A stretch of DNA of 64,000 bases from Phragmites australis (Eukaryota; Streptophyta; Magnoliopsida; Poales; Poaceae). The stretch covers positions 3,936,001 through 4,000,000 of the forward strand of contig NC_084940.1 of assembly GCF_958298935.1 (NCBI RefSeq). The letters are read 5' to 3'. The notes under the pieces were generated by a model, which saw nothing but the letters and a program-made list of their open reading frames with translations, was not told the origin of the DNA and made no database searches. Positions 33,840 through 45,898 of the stretch are shown here, one piece after another. A program made the position numbers and the translations under genes. Each line of letters begins with the position of its first letter. Position 1 is the stretch's first letter.

Positions 33840-36800
33840 CTCCTCACAGCGAGAGCTGTTACCGTCTCCTCCTACTGTCTAGTGTCTACTGCGGGCTGGG
33901 CTCCGCCATCGCTACGTCCAGATAGCATTAGCAGTAGCGGCGACCAGTACTTGTGTCCGGATCTGCTGCGGCACGGGGTCCAACGCGGCGACGAAGTGGT
34001 GTGGTGGTGCGGCCAAACAGCGGTTCCGGTACGGCGCGATGGGCACCGACAAGCTCAACCGAGTGTTTTGGAGGGTAAGCCGCGTCCGAGTGTTTCCAGA
34101 AGATCGTGGCACTATCGAATAGAACAAGAGTGGCTCATGATCGATGCAGTTGAGGGAAGGGAACCGCATTTGCTGCTCTTTTTATCTCTTTTTCTTTCTT
34201 GAAAATGAAAATGAGCATGGCATTCGACATTGTTGTGCGGCTATTTTAGACGAGATGGTATGGGTGAACAATTTGATTGCTTCGTGTGACTATATTTTTA
34301 CATGATTCTATTATTTATCTATATGCTTTTATTTTTTAATAGAGTTGTGTTATGTCGATGTTAAATACGTATAAGATAATATCGCATCAACTCCGTCTCT
34401 CCATGTCGACCTATTCTCATCCAATAAATAATTAAATGTAAGCTTATTTATTAAACCATGCAATTTGGCGGCAACGACAGCTTTCCGAATTACGATGTAC
34501 AGCAAACTGAAGACACAGAGAATGCCACGTAAGCACTTTTTACTCAGTCCGTTTTATATCCAATGATTATAATAGCTCAACAGGCGTTATCGGGCCAGAC
34601 GTATTCGACTAAGCTTACTAGACAACAAAAACCGTTATAAAAAAAACTTAAATGGTTCTTTTGCACTCCCACCTCTAAAAAGTTGGTTTTCACATGTCTT
34701 CCCTCCTGTCTTGCCTTTTCTTCTCGTGGCACTTCTTCCCACCACACGATACACGTCTCCTACTCATAAGAGTGTTTATCACCAACAATAGATCACCATA
34801 GAAGGCTCAAAGCCATACTCCGACTTATTACATGTTCTATCTCTCCTCTCTTTTCTTGCTCCCACCACACACACCTTTTCTTTGTGGTTGAAACAGCGAG
34901 TTCCTTCTCCAAACGATTTGCGGTGGTGAGCTTTACCTACTTCTTCTATTCGGAGGTGGCAAGGATGGAGAATCAAAAAAAGATGATAAACGACTGGATG
35001 ACTGAGCATCGGACCCTCAACCCTAATAGAACCAATCTTGAACAATGATTATACCTCTCGATCAACCGCTGCAACCACATGCTCTTCCGAGCTTTGATCC
35101 TCGATGCCTTCCTCGTGCATTGTTATGAGTCGTTTCTTAATTTGTTACAACTCTCTATTTTATTGTTGTTAGATCTAAAGGTGGTTTTGTTAGATCTACA
35201 CCTCTATCTACATGATAGTATTTGGCATCTGAAATTTTAGACTTTGTTCATACATTAAAATTTCACACGAACAACTAATTCATTGGAGATGATTCCGCAC
35301 ATCATATGTATTTTTCACAAAATGGTTGAAGTTTTCCACAAATTTTCAAATTCATTTAATAGGCTTAGTCTTGAATACGAAATATATATAGGTTCCTATA
35401 TTTATTTTTTCCCAATTAACTAAACGATATCCTTTTCCTACAAAAACATACTCATGGAGTTGGCTACGTATGCAATGCTAGCAGTTTGTTCAGAAATGTA
35501 GCACTAGAAAAGGCGATCAAATGCATTTAAAACCTCCTTCTTTTGGAAGAAATGGTAACAGGCAAGAGCACCTGATCTCATGCATGACGCAAACTCTTTG
35601 TCGATCAACGGTCGAGATTCGACGATCCAACTTATCTTTAGTTGGGTAACCGGGTGAGTGGTGTCTTACCTCTAGTTCTGCATTGAGTTTGAGAGTTACG
35701 TTGATAAAAATTCACGGCCACACCGGTTCTCGCTAGATTAGACCACTATGGACCACCATTTCCGGTTTACCGTAACTGAAAACCAAAGCAGACATCAGAG
35801 TTTTTGGCAGTGCAAGATGGTCCTCCTGATTTTCGCGGATTGAGCATGAAAAGTAAGCAAATAATTATACACGTTTCCTAGTGTGAGATTTCAGACGACT
35901 TTACCTCCGACTGGAGTTATGGAAGAAGGGTTTTTGGGTTCGGATTTGAGAGAATTCTATGGATTCGAGGTTGGAAGAAACTTCGGGGCCCTGTGGGGGG
36001 AGGCGGGGCGGCGGGCATGCTGCTTGCCACGAGAGGCAAAGGACTATTGGTGAGTCAGTATGACGGGACAGATTATCGCAATGGATGCTATAGGAGCATA
36101 TTAGTGGCGTCTTGTTGCCGGAGATAGACAGGGGCAAGGGCAAACGTGTGAGGAAGAACAACGGTGAGGAAAGAAAACAAACAGTCACACGACTTGGTTG
36201 GACGTTGAAAACAATATATCATCCATCGGATCCATATCCAGTGGCTAGGACCTATCGACTAAAAATAGCACCGATTTCAGCATATAAAGTTCAGCAACTG
36301 TTGTAATTATAACCCTCAGGATTGAAAACTGGGCATTAAAATCTAGCTGTCTTTTGAACAATGCCTGCTCCTTACTCGCAATAATTTGTACACCATACAT
36401 GACTTGGATACTCCTTACATATGAACACCCGTTGCTCGGATCTTTGCAGATGATAATGACCCCATGGTATTTACTGTGACATGTAGTTCATACAGTAGAT
36501 CTCTTTCACCGTACCGTAATAATGTAATAATACAAAGGTAATCGGTGGGTAGGGGAGGGGGGAGAGAGATGGTGCCACGCCAATGCCGAACTATAGTGTG
36601 GAACGCCGGAAGAGTAAAGGAACCAGATTTGACCTGACCATTCGCCGGGGAAGTGACACCACCCGTGACCGAGAACCTCTGCAGCGATGGAAATTGGAAA
36701 CCATTGCCTACTTGCCAGCGCCAAGTCCACCACGACTCCTTCCAATTTTGCACCGTTTTCCGCTGGTTTCCAGCGCAAACGCACGTCCGCCCCCCTCGAC

Positions 36801-37723
36801 GCCGAACGCCAAACCCAACCCGACCGATCGCCCGCTGCGCGCGGTCAAACAAGACGCACGGGGCCACGGCGCGAGAGCCCAACGCAACCGCCGGCCGCCC
36901 GCGCGCGCCGCTCCCCACGAAAGCCACGGCGCGCACGCGCCCGCCCGCGCGGGTTCGGAACGGGCAAAAGGCGAACCTCGGAGGTGAGACCACACGTCCG
37001 CGTCACCGCCTCGCACGGTCGCACCGCGACCGGGGAGCCGAACTGAACAACAGGCGCGCGTCAGTTGGAGAGGATACTGTTCTTTAATGCTAATCCCCTC
37101 CGGGAATTTTGTCTGACAGTAACATGTACGCACGCACCGCGTGGAGATCGCTGCACGCAAAGGCACGAGCATATTCCCCTCCGATTCACCAATCACCAAT
37201 CAAGCTGCTGCTCTCCGCGAGATACTGAGATCAACTGGGTAATCTAGTTTGCTACTACTACTGAGCATTTCGATTAGCTAGCCCGTGATGACATCGGCGC
37301 TGCGCTGCGGTGAAAGAAATGCATGGATCTCCCGCGCTTCGCTGTTGCTTTTGGCGAGTGGCGGAAGAAAGAGAGTGAGCAGAAGCAGGCGTGCATGTGG
37401 GGGAGATGCATGTACTTCTGAGGAAAATGCACATTCTGTTACAACTATAGAAGTGCCGGTTTCGTCTGAAAATTGTTTTCTGAAGAGAAGTGCCAAATTC
37501 TTGCACGGAAGTCCATTTTTTAATCAGACTGCTCCCGAGAAAGGAACCAGCTAGGAGTATATTTTCCCTATCACACAGAGAGTCCGTGGCCACGATTAGG
37601 CCGGCATGTGCTGACTGCTGTGGCGTGCAGCACCGGCTTCTCTGGACAGTGAACTACCCCCGCAGCGTCAACCTCGCGTGAATTCTGCGTCGCAAGCACG
37701 AAACGATGCCGGAAGAAACAAGA
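33840..37723. other. Long intergenic region, no gene recognised
   Basis: Short open frames only. 36700-37000 is strongly GC-rich with overlapping open frames on both strands, none with a recognisable domain; this looks compositional. 34300-35500 is AT-rich debris. Confidence 0.4.
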
Positions 37724-38533
37724 GTTTTTTTTAAATAATATTATTTTATTAAAAAATTGCAAAAATAATAGTTGAACTCATAAAATTATAAAAATAAGTA
37801 TATATCGGCACTCGAAGAAGCGACAGTGACTTATCGGTACTCCATATGCGACAGTCTATGTGGTCGTGGGTCCGAAGGCCTGTTGATACACCGGCAGTGT
37901 GTCTAAGGACCTATCTGTATTCCGCATACCGATGTGTCCTATATCTCGCACACAATATTCAAAGAAATATTGATAACTTTTTTATATGATCTTGTATAGA
38001 GATGATTTTTATATGAAAATTATAGCTATCGATGAGATAATATCGACATATCATACATCCCGCAGATGATATTTAAAAAAAAATTTATAACTTTTTTATA
38101 TGATCTTATATGGAGATGAATTTTATATGAAAATTATAGTTATCAACGAGATCTATAACTTTGTAGCTGAATATTTTTCCATTTAAATCTGTTTAGATGT
38201 CTAAAAATGGCTAAAAGTTTTATATCTAAAATTTATAACCACCTGTTGTGTATCTAAACGAATTCAAATGAAAAATTTAACTATAAAATTGAAGATCTTA
38301 TTGAGAGAAATATTTTTTATATAAAGATAATCTTCATCTAAGATCATATAAAAAAATTATGATTTTTTTAATATTGTCTGCGGGATATAGGATATATCGG
38401 CATTCTGAATGTCAAACATGTCCCAAATACACTGTCTGCATATCGACAAGCCCCGGGCTTAAAGCCCTATAGGCTGTCAGTATACGAAGTACTGAAAAGC
38501 TATTTTTAATAAAAATATTATTTTAAAAAATCG
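37724..38533. mobile_element. Fold-back element
   Basis: About 810 bp. The outer ends are inverted copies: TTTTTTTTAAATAATATTAT at the left pairs with inverted GATTTTTTAAAATAATATTT from the right. Inside, a ~78-bp unit around TTTTTTATATGATCTT...GGAGATGA...TATATGAAAATTATAG occurs twice directly (37961-38038 and 38074-38152) and once inverted (about 38311-38390). GC-richer blocks with ATATCGGCA motifs sit between. No coding capacity and no certain target duplication; a MITE/fold-back of unknown superfamily. Confidence 0.6.
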
Positions 38534-39323
38534 GAGTACAAAAGTGAGATGCGAAAATGGCGCGCGCGCGCACGCACTCACGCTATCGGCACAGGCAGTT
38601 TGCGAAGAAACCGCATCTAGGCAGGGCGCCCACGGATCGTCTCGTCGCAGGCTCGCAGCGCGCGTGCCGGTGTCCATCCCGCCGCAGGAAAGGTACATCC
38701 ACGAGGCGGACTGGTGGCGTCACGGGGCGCGCCCTCCCCGGCGTGCCGCGGTTGCACATGCGGGACGCGCCGGCTGATCGAGCCACTCCCCTCCGCGGGG
38801 CAGATTGATCGGGTCAGGGGCTGTTGCACGCATCACAAGCAACCGCGCCACGCGTGCACCTGTGGGCTGTGGCCATGCTTTCGTGGGCTGTTCTGAACAC
38901 CGGCCACGGGAGGAACAGTGCGGCAGAAGACGCGCGCATAAATGCTGAGAACTGGATCTGATCACGGCACGCAGATCTAGCCCTGCAAACAAGATAAGGG
39001 TGGAAGTAATCAGTAATCACTTCGTCGTTAGCTGGGAGAGTAGGGAAAAAATTGGATGGGCGGCGGCAGCGGATAAGACTGGCACATAATTAAGTGATAT
39101 AGTTGGTAGGAGTCGAATTTGATTGGATTATGAGATAAGTTAGGTTCGATTTTTAAATTTATAGGGATAAGTTTAGAAAACTAGGATTTTGAGTTAGTTT
39201 ACGATAGTAGTTTTCTCATTCTATATATAAAGAGATAATCATGTAATTGAAATCTCTACTACTTAAAAAGTATCTGATGAGTTCTGCGTACATCTGAATC
39301 TTATGAATCCCATGTCTAATCCC
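38534..39323. other. Intergenic, no gene recognised
   Basis: 38550-38980 is GC-rich with open frames on both strands but no product I recognise. Confidence 0.4.
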
Positions 39324-39326
39324 TAA

Positions 39327-39654
39327 GAGCCTCTTTAGAATTCAGGATCCTCAAAATATAGAACAGAAAAACATAAGATTAAAATTGCCTAGCATTTTGA
39401 ATCCTATGGAATGAAAAACACAGAAAAACTACAGAGCACAGGAAAAATACAGAAATCAGAAGAGAGAGAAAGACAAAAGGAAGTTTTCCAAGAGGTTAGA
39501 CCTCATGTTAGAAATCTTTCAAAATTCCTATGAAACAGCAATTCCATAGGAATTCTAAACGTTAAATCTTTGTTCCAAAAGGCTCCATAGAAATTTTTCT
39601 TATAGGATTTGAATCCTATGAACTTCCTACTTTTTCCTTTGTTGCAAAGGGGCC
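39327..39654. mobile_element. Tourist-like (PIF/Harbinger) MITE
   Basis: 328 bp starting GAGCCTCTTTAGAATTC and ending TTGCAAAGGGGCC, which are imperfect inverted ends. It is flanked by TAA on both sides (39324-39326 and 39655-39657), the TWA target of Tourist elements. The interior holds ATCCTATGG/CCTATAGGAATT motifs typical of this grass family. Confidence 0.75.
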
Positions 39655-39849
39655 TAAATATCTCTCTCCACGTTCTTTCGAAGATGCTTGTTGATTTGGT
39701 GGTCCGCCTCACCTGACATCCGACGGTTGCATCTCGTCGTACGCATGTGGCATCTCATCCCACAAGGTCCCGCATGTCATCCGCTCACATCCCATATCGC
39801 CCATCCTTCCCCACATTAGATGGTCATCTCTAACGCCGCCTGGCTCCTT

Positions 39850-41262
39850 TTCTCCTGCACACCTCTACGGAGTAGCTCTCCACTTCCCCTCTCCCTCCGC
39901 CTTGCAGCGTCTCCGTGCTGGGAACAACGGGAGTCGGTGAAAATGGAGCCTCAGCCCGCCTGCCATCTAGATCCAATTTGCCTCTGGTGCTACGGCCACG
40001 CCGCAACACCCCAACACGCACTTTGAATTCCAGGTAAATCCCTAAAATTTGAAAACCTTCTCCCCCTCTCTTCCACTCCACTAGGGTTTCACCACCCCCA
40101 CCACACCGCTCTGGAGACCAATCGATTGGCACCGTGCTCGCTACCCATCCATGCTACATCCCTAGCCTATCCGCTAGTGTCCCACTCCTTCCCGACATGC
40201 ACCTCCTAGAAAGGTCGGTCGTCGCTCGCATGCAAAAGCACCTCACGTCAGTGGCGAGATTTAGTTTGTTTGGGTTTTGGATTAACTGTTTTAATTTTTT
40301 GCGCAGTGGAAATGGAGGAGATGCGCAAGGATCTGGACGGTCGGTGGGCCGATGTGGAGGCGCTCACCGTCGAGCTTCGTGCCAAGGCGAAACTCGCCAA
40401 TAGGCTCAAATACGCAGGTGTCGACCAAGTCGTGAAGCTACAGGAGGCCCGTGCCGATGCCGAGTAGCACGCGCGAGAGATCGCAGCGAGGGGTGAGGAG
40501 GCCGTCGCCGCGAACGAGCAGTGCGGGTAGCTCACGACCAAGGTGGCCAAGAGGGAGCAGGCTCTTCGACACCTTTGCGTGGCCCATGAGGCGCTCAAGG
40601 CCGTGCTTTGGGAGAGGATGAGGGGTTCTAGAGCAAGGAGAGGGAGCTCCTCGCTGCGCTTGTGGACTCCGAGACTAGGTGGCAGGAGCATGAGACCTCC
40701 CTACGTGCGCGACAACGATGAGGCTGCGCGACTCAAGGGGCTGCTGTCGAAGAAGGAGAGGAAGTGCAACGACGCGGAGCAAAGAGCATTGGCACCGAGG
40801 GAGGTGATGATGAGGGATGACATGCTAGTGAAGCTGAAGGAGGAGAAGTCCACTATTGAGGGCAAGCTTAAGTGGAAGACCAAGCAGTTCAGGCACCTTG
40901 AGGAGGTGCTCAAACCGAACTCAAGGCTATATGGCTGACAACTATGCAATAAGGAGAGATCTAAATGTTGCTCTTGTTGCCAAAATGAAAGCTGAGGACT
41001 TGCTTAAGAAAAGATGAAGTTATTGGGTGCTCTCAATGAGGCAAATTGTACCCTTTATGATAGGAAAAGCAATCTAAGCCAATTTGGCATCTGTTTTCAT
41101 CAGCAAAGGCAAGTACTTGAGCAATTGGAGAAGCTAAGAGTTAATATGAAAACTGAACTCAAGATTTCTATGGACGAAAAATGTGTACTGAAGAGAGATC
41201 TGGATGTTGCTCTTATTGCCAAAATGGCAGCTGAGTCGTCTCACACAGAAGAAAAATAAAAA
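39850..41262 (+). pseudogene. Coiled-coil gene (At4g38062 type), broken
   Basis: A leader exon ends CCAG/GTAAATC at 40033, and after a 273-bp intron an exon begins at 40307 with ATG at 40312 (MEEMRKDLDGRWADVEALTV). The text is a continuous Glu/Lys/Arg coiled coil resembling the plant At4g38062-type proteins, clearest at ERKCNDAEQRALAPREVMMR and EGKLKWKTKQFRHLEEVLK. In-frame TAGs interrupt it (40465-40467, and again near 40528, both from CAG). A pair of opposite frameshifts lies between about 40620 and 40720, and a stop follows at 40936. A later piece (41014-41259, QVLEQLEKLRVNMKTELKIS...RDLDVALIAKM) corresponds to a distant part of such proteins, so much of the middle is missing. Because the leader intron is kept, it is a DNA duplicate, not a retrocopy. 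Confidence 0.75.
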
Positions 41263-42173
41263 GATACGTGGTATAATCGATGAGAAAGAAGTATTGATTG
41301 ATGGGTTTCAAAACGAACGGTAGTAGAAGTAAGATAAATGTATGAAGTATTAGGTAGATTTTTTATTAACTGAAATATCACTTTTGTGATTTCACTCATA
41401 ATAATCATGATGCATGTCTTACAAGCTTGAGGTCCCTAGATGAATCAATGATGAGGAACACTTATGACGTTTGTAGTTACCTCGTGCTTGAATTGTGTTT
41501 CCGTTGCATGCACGGTCACTCACCTATTGCCCCATATTGTTACTTGCCATTTTGGCATTTGTTTACCAACTAGAATTTCACCAGCAGATCTCCTTAACCA
41601 CTACCCACAAGAAAACTGCTAAATAACATCTTAATAGAATTGAGTTCCACAGTTCAAATATCATCACATAATTTGCACTTATCACTTTTTAGATAGTTTT
41701 TTTTTTTGAACGGATGGCAAAAGGCACTTCCTAGATAGTTTCTCCTTTTCTGTTAACCGCACCTGACTGAATCATCCCTTGCATGGTTTGCCATAATTTT
41801 ATCCTCAGTGGAATTTTTGCCTTCCAAACATTTTGTCATCCTAGCATGAATGGCCCCACAAGAGCTCAACCACCTATAGATGGATCCGGTAGTATAAATC
41901 CCTTTCCTGTTTCAACCTTGGGACTCCTTATCATTCACAGTAGTAACTTGTACATTATCTATTATTTGTGGCTCAAATGTGTGATTAGGCCTCATTCACG
42001 TAGTTGAAGCCACTGGCATGGGCTATAGACATATGGTCCGAGATTTATTTGGAATGATCCCCACCCAGTTTGAAACCCAATTGAGCTCAACTCACCTCCT
42101 CTTTTGCGATCCTTATCCGAAGCACGAAACAGAAGCAATTGTGCAGGGCCCATGCAATCCGTCATAATGACTC
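41263..42173. other. Intergenic, no gene recognised
   Basis: AT-rich. A T-run followed by GAACGGATGGCAAAAGGC (41695-41725) is a motif often seen beside grass retroelement debris. Confidence 0.35.
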
Positions 42174-42393
42174 GATTTTTTTATTTTATATAATTTTTTA
42201 TTTCTAGATTTTACAAATATATACATCTGTTTTGAAAATTTGCATATCTATAACCTATTGGTCTGTCTTTAAAAGCTATCTGACTAGACTCACCTCATGC
42301 CACGTGGTCTCTGATAGATGTATAGATATGCAATTTTTCAAAACATACACACATATTTACAAATTCTAAACATAAGAAATATATATAAAAAAG
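42174..42393. repeat. Hairpin-forming inverted repeat
   Basis: The arms, about 75-80 bp, run from TTTTTTATTTTATATAATTT...GCATATCTATA (left) to its inverted partner TATAGATATGCAATTTTTC...ATATATATAAAAAAG (right) around a ~65-bp loop. Probably a small MITE. Confidence 0.7.
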
Positions 42394-43534
42394 TCTACAG
42401 TACCTTCCAGGGATTGTTGGCTTCCAGTGAGGAGGAGTGGTGAGAGCACAAGATGGCAGCAGAGAGCAAATATAAATTGTTGAATGTTGAGCAACATAAT
42501 ATTTTTTTTCTTTATGCTGAGTAAAACATCATTGAGGTTTAAATTCTTGTTACGATGTAAGTAAGACCTGCAACTCAAAACTCTCATCATCCATGAGTTG
42601 TATATATTATGTATATGGATAATGCTTGAGTCTTCTCATAAGGAGACATTGATGTTTTCCTAAAACATGAATTTGTATACTCTGACGCATGGTGTGTCCA
42701 AAACACAATTATTTTATATAGATTATGGAACCATTTTGTATAAAATATGGATCCATTGTAATGCACGGGTAACTAACTAGTGAAGTAAAAAAAGAATTAA
42801 TCTAAACCTCCCCTAATATTCTAAGTATCCTTAATCTATAGTCTAATCTCTCATTCTAGGATCAGAACATCACACATTTGAGTACCTGCAACTAGAAGGC
42901 TGGAGAATTGTCATCCCTATCTTGCAGCGCCCTCAGTCCTAATGATACTCTATCTTGTAGTCAACAAAACACACATGACATGATTAGTTGCCTGTATGGA
43001 CCATATATGTATGTTGAGGAGAAACAAGTTGAACGGAGTCATATTGTTGAAAAGAAATGTTTGATTGGTTGTATCTGTCTCGATAGGCTGAACTAGATTT
43101 CTGTTTGATTGATTGAATTTAAGACCGTATAAACGGATGCAAGAATTAAAACTGTGATTGATTGCTCGTATGAAGATGATTTTATGAGTTTGACAAGTGG
43201 ACACGCTTAGATGAGCGGATGCCTGCATCCACCAGACCAGACCGTGGGTGTACATTTGCATCAGCCGAGTTAGGCTAGAACAACGCATACGAGCAACGAA
43301 ACATATTTCTCTCTAATATTATACGCATTCGCCTAAATGTTGCTCTCATACCGACAACTAATCAAATCCACAGCTCTTATCCATGGATTGGACCAAGAGC
43401 ATACATATCTGCAGAATTAATGCTGCCATTTGACAAACCCGCACCAACACCACTGAGAAAACGTAAACGAGAGAGATCTAGGGGCCAGCTTGGAATCTTG
43501 GATGAGCCACTTAGGTTAGGTAGAAGAGTAAATT
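42394..43534. other. Intergenic, no gene recognised
   Basis: No coding signal or clear repeat beyond short AT-rich motifs. Confidence 0.4.
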
Positions 43535-43877
43535 CCTCATTTATCACCAAGAATTTATTAATTCTTTTGATATATCAATGACACATCGACTTATATATAA
43601 GGGAATTGATAATTTTTCATAGATATAAGAGGAATTGTCCAGAAGAACAACAACCTCTCATAACGCACAATCCTCCCCCACCCATTCCCGACTATCCCCG
43701 AATTGTCCTCATTTATCACTAAGAATTTATGAATTCTTTTGATATATCAATAACACACATTAAATGATATATAAAGGAATTGATAATTTTTCAATAATAT
43801 AGGGGGAATTGTCCAGAAGAAGAACAGCCTCTAGTGCAGTCGCGCACAGTCCTCCCCACCCGTTCCCGACTGCCCCC
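43535..43877. repeat. Tandem duplication, two ~172-bp units
   Basis: Unit one (43535-43706) and unit two (43707-43877) both begin CCTCATTTATCAC(C/T)AAGAATTTAT, carry GGAATTGATAATTTTTCA and GAATTGTCCAGAAGAA, and end CC(A/G)TTCCCGACT(A/G)(T/C)CCCC. They abut with no spacer. No gene. Confidence 0.85.
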
Positions 43878-45570
43878 AGAAAAAAAGCAGATGAATGCAA
43901 AAAGATCATCAGAGATAGAGTACTAGGTGAAACAAAAATCTTGCATCGCATCATTTGATACGGAGTGGAAGCTTATGCACTTTATATGTTAAGACTAAAA
44001 GGGGGCACACCATCACTTGTATTTTCCCCGTGAACCCACTTGAGATTCAGATTCCCCAAGAAAACCTTGTACCATCAGCCTGTAAAGTCTGAACAAGAGT
44101 ATGCATTCCGAAGAAAATATCAGAAATGCATGCGGCCACAGAGTGGCATCGATACATCAAATGATCAAACTCGGGCCCTGCTATTTCTTTTGATCGAAAC
44201 ATTTGCTCCAGCTATTCAATCCGGCCTCTTATCTTATTTGGTTAGACACTAGGCTACGAGGCTATCGGGCCGCCAAAGATAGCATGAAGCCTAGATAGAT
44301 CAGGGCCGTCCCATATGAGGATCTCACCACAGCTCGGAAGATCGCAGGCCGGCTCACTTGATCAACGGGCTAGGCCACCAAACAGATTTTTTTATTTTTA
44401 TTTTTCAAATTTAGCAATTTTAAACACCCGTTTGAAAAAAATAGCAACTACCTAACACCCTTCCAACGGAGAACATGTTTAAAAAAATAAAATACAATAT
44501 TACACTGCTTTCAAAATTCAAAACATTATGTAAAGTCATGGAAATATCTAAAAACAAATCATAGTGTATACGATACTCATCTAGCTCTCGCAAAATTTCA
44601 ATTCAAAAAATTACTTATACAATAAGAAACAAAATAAAATTAAAATTGACAAGTGGACCCAGCGATCCGTAAGGACTGGGTCATCACTCATCAGGGCAAG
44701 GCGCTCCCGTACTGTGTAGGAATAGTGGATAGTGGAGCTCCGGCCAACGGCGGCGTCGAGGAGGGCACGCCGCGGAGCCAGGCGATGGGGCCGCCGAGGC
44801 GCCGGCAGGCTCCTCCTGTGTAAACCGGGGGCGGTTGGCACGATGTTTTGCTCCAAAGAACTTCGTGACAGCAAGATAGTTAGCGAGGTCGCCGACCGTC
44901 CTTTCTGCTCCCAGCATGGTTTGCAGGGTCCCGCGCCGCGCATTGAGGGCTCGTTTGGTTCAGCGCCCAGCGCGGCCTGCCAAAAGTTGGCGTCCTCATG
45001 CACATGAGGTCATTGCTAGTTAAGCGCTAACACGTTGGTGAAACGGCGGCGGCCAAATACTCTTGTCAATTTTTTTGGGAGGCCAACGGTTTGGCGTGAC
45101 TAGCCTGGACACCATCCAAACGCGTCCTCAACCGTCGTGCAGATGGTTCGGACATGCTTGCCCGTGATCCTCGACTTCTTTCGTTCACCGACGGCCGCGA
45201 AACTACTGGCAAACTGGTAGCGAGCACTGACATCGCCATTCACCGGCGACCAGTTGTCATTGGAGGAGGGTGTGCCTCAGACTTCAGTCCAGCCGCCGAC
45301 GGCTGAGGTATATATGCCGTATGCGTCGTCCCTTTGGATGGTACTTGATACAGGAAGGAAACACGACGAGATGTTCGCATGGAACTCGCGTGATGGCCGT
45401 CCGGGGCCCGGGCCGCGAAGCTTGGCTCCCATGGTTTTCACGAACCGATGCGGCGCATCCGCTCCACGACCACGACACCACGAGCGCTGTCTCCAGCTGC
45501 CATTCGAACCCCACGCCTCGCGCCATCGCGGCGTGCATCCCGTGTCGAATTATCATGGGTCATGGCGTGC
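43878..45570. other. Intergenic, no gene recognised
   Basis: Open frames at 44611-45003 and 45254-45650 have no recognisable domain. 44700-45560 is GC-rich and flanked by AT-rich sequence. Confidence 0.35.
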
Positions 45571-45573
45571 TAG

Positions 45574-45895
45574 AGACTGTTCGGTTTTTTGTCCCAACAG
45601 TACAAGTTAAAATTTGGTTCGATGTTAAATCAGGTAGTGTTAAATTTTAGCCGTCAAAATAACATTTGATTTGAAATCAAGCTAAAATTTGATCGTCCAA
45701 AATTTTAGCGAATATTTGGTTGTCTAAGATTTGCCTAAAAACGTTATAGAAAAATTTTGACCGATCATTTTTTTTTCCGAAATATAACCACATTTTGACC
45801 TTAAACCAAACATAGATAAAAATTTTGAGACACGACTAAAATTTAGCTTGACTCCTTTTAACTCTAACTAAATTTTAACTCTAACTAAATGGCCC
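45574..45895. mobile_element. Possible Tourist/Harbinger-like MITE
   Basis: Begins AGACTGTTCGGTTTTTTGTC and ends CTAACTAAATGGCCC. The inverted right end (GGGCCATTTAGTTAG) resembles the left, and both sides have TAG (45571-45573 and 45896-45898). The interior repeats AAAATTT(A/G)G motifs. The TAG duplicate is unusual for Tourist (TWA). Confidence 0.4.
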
Positions 45896-45898
45896 TAG

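Noticed and set aside
36415..37199. Several overlapping GC-rich frames on both strands
   Set aside because: No recognisable domain and equal openness on both strands point to composition, not a gene.
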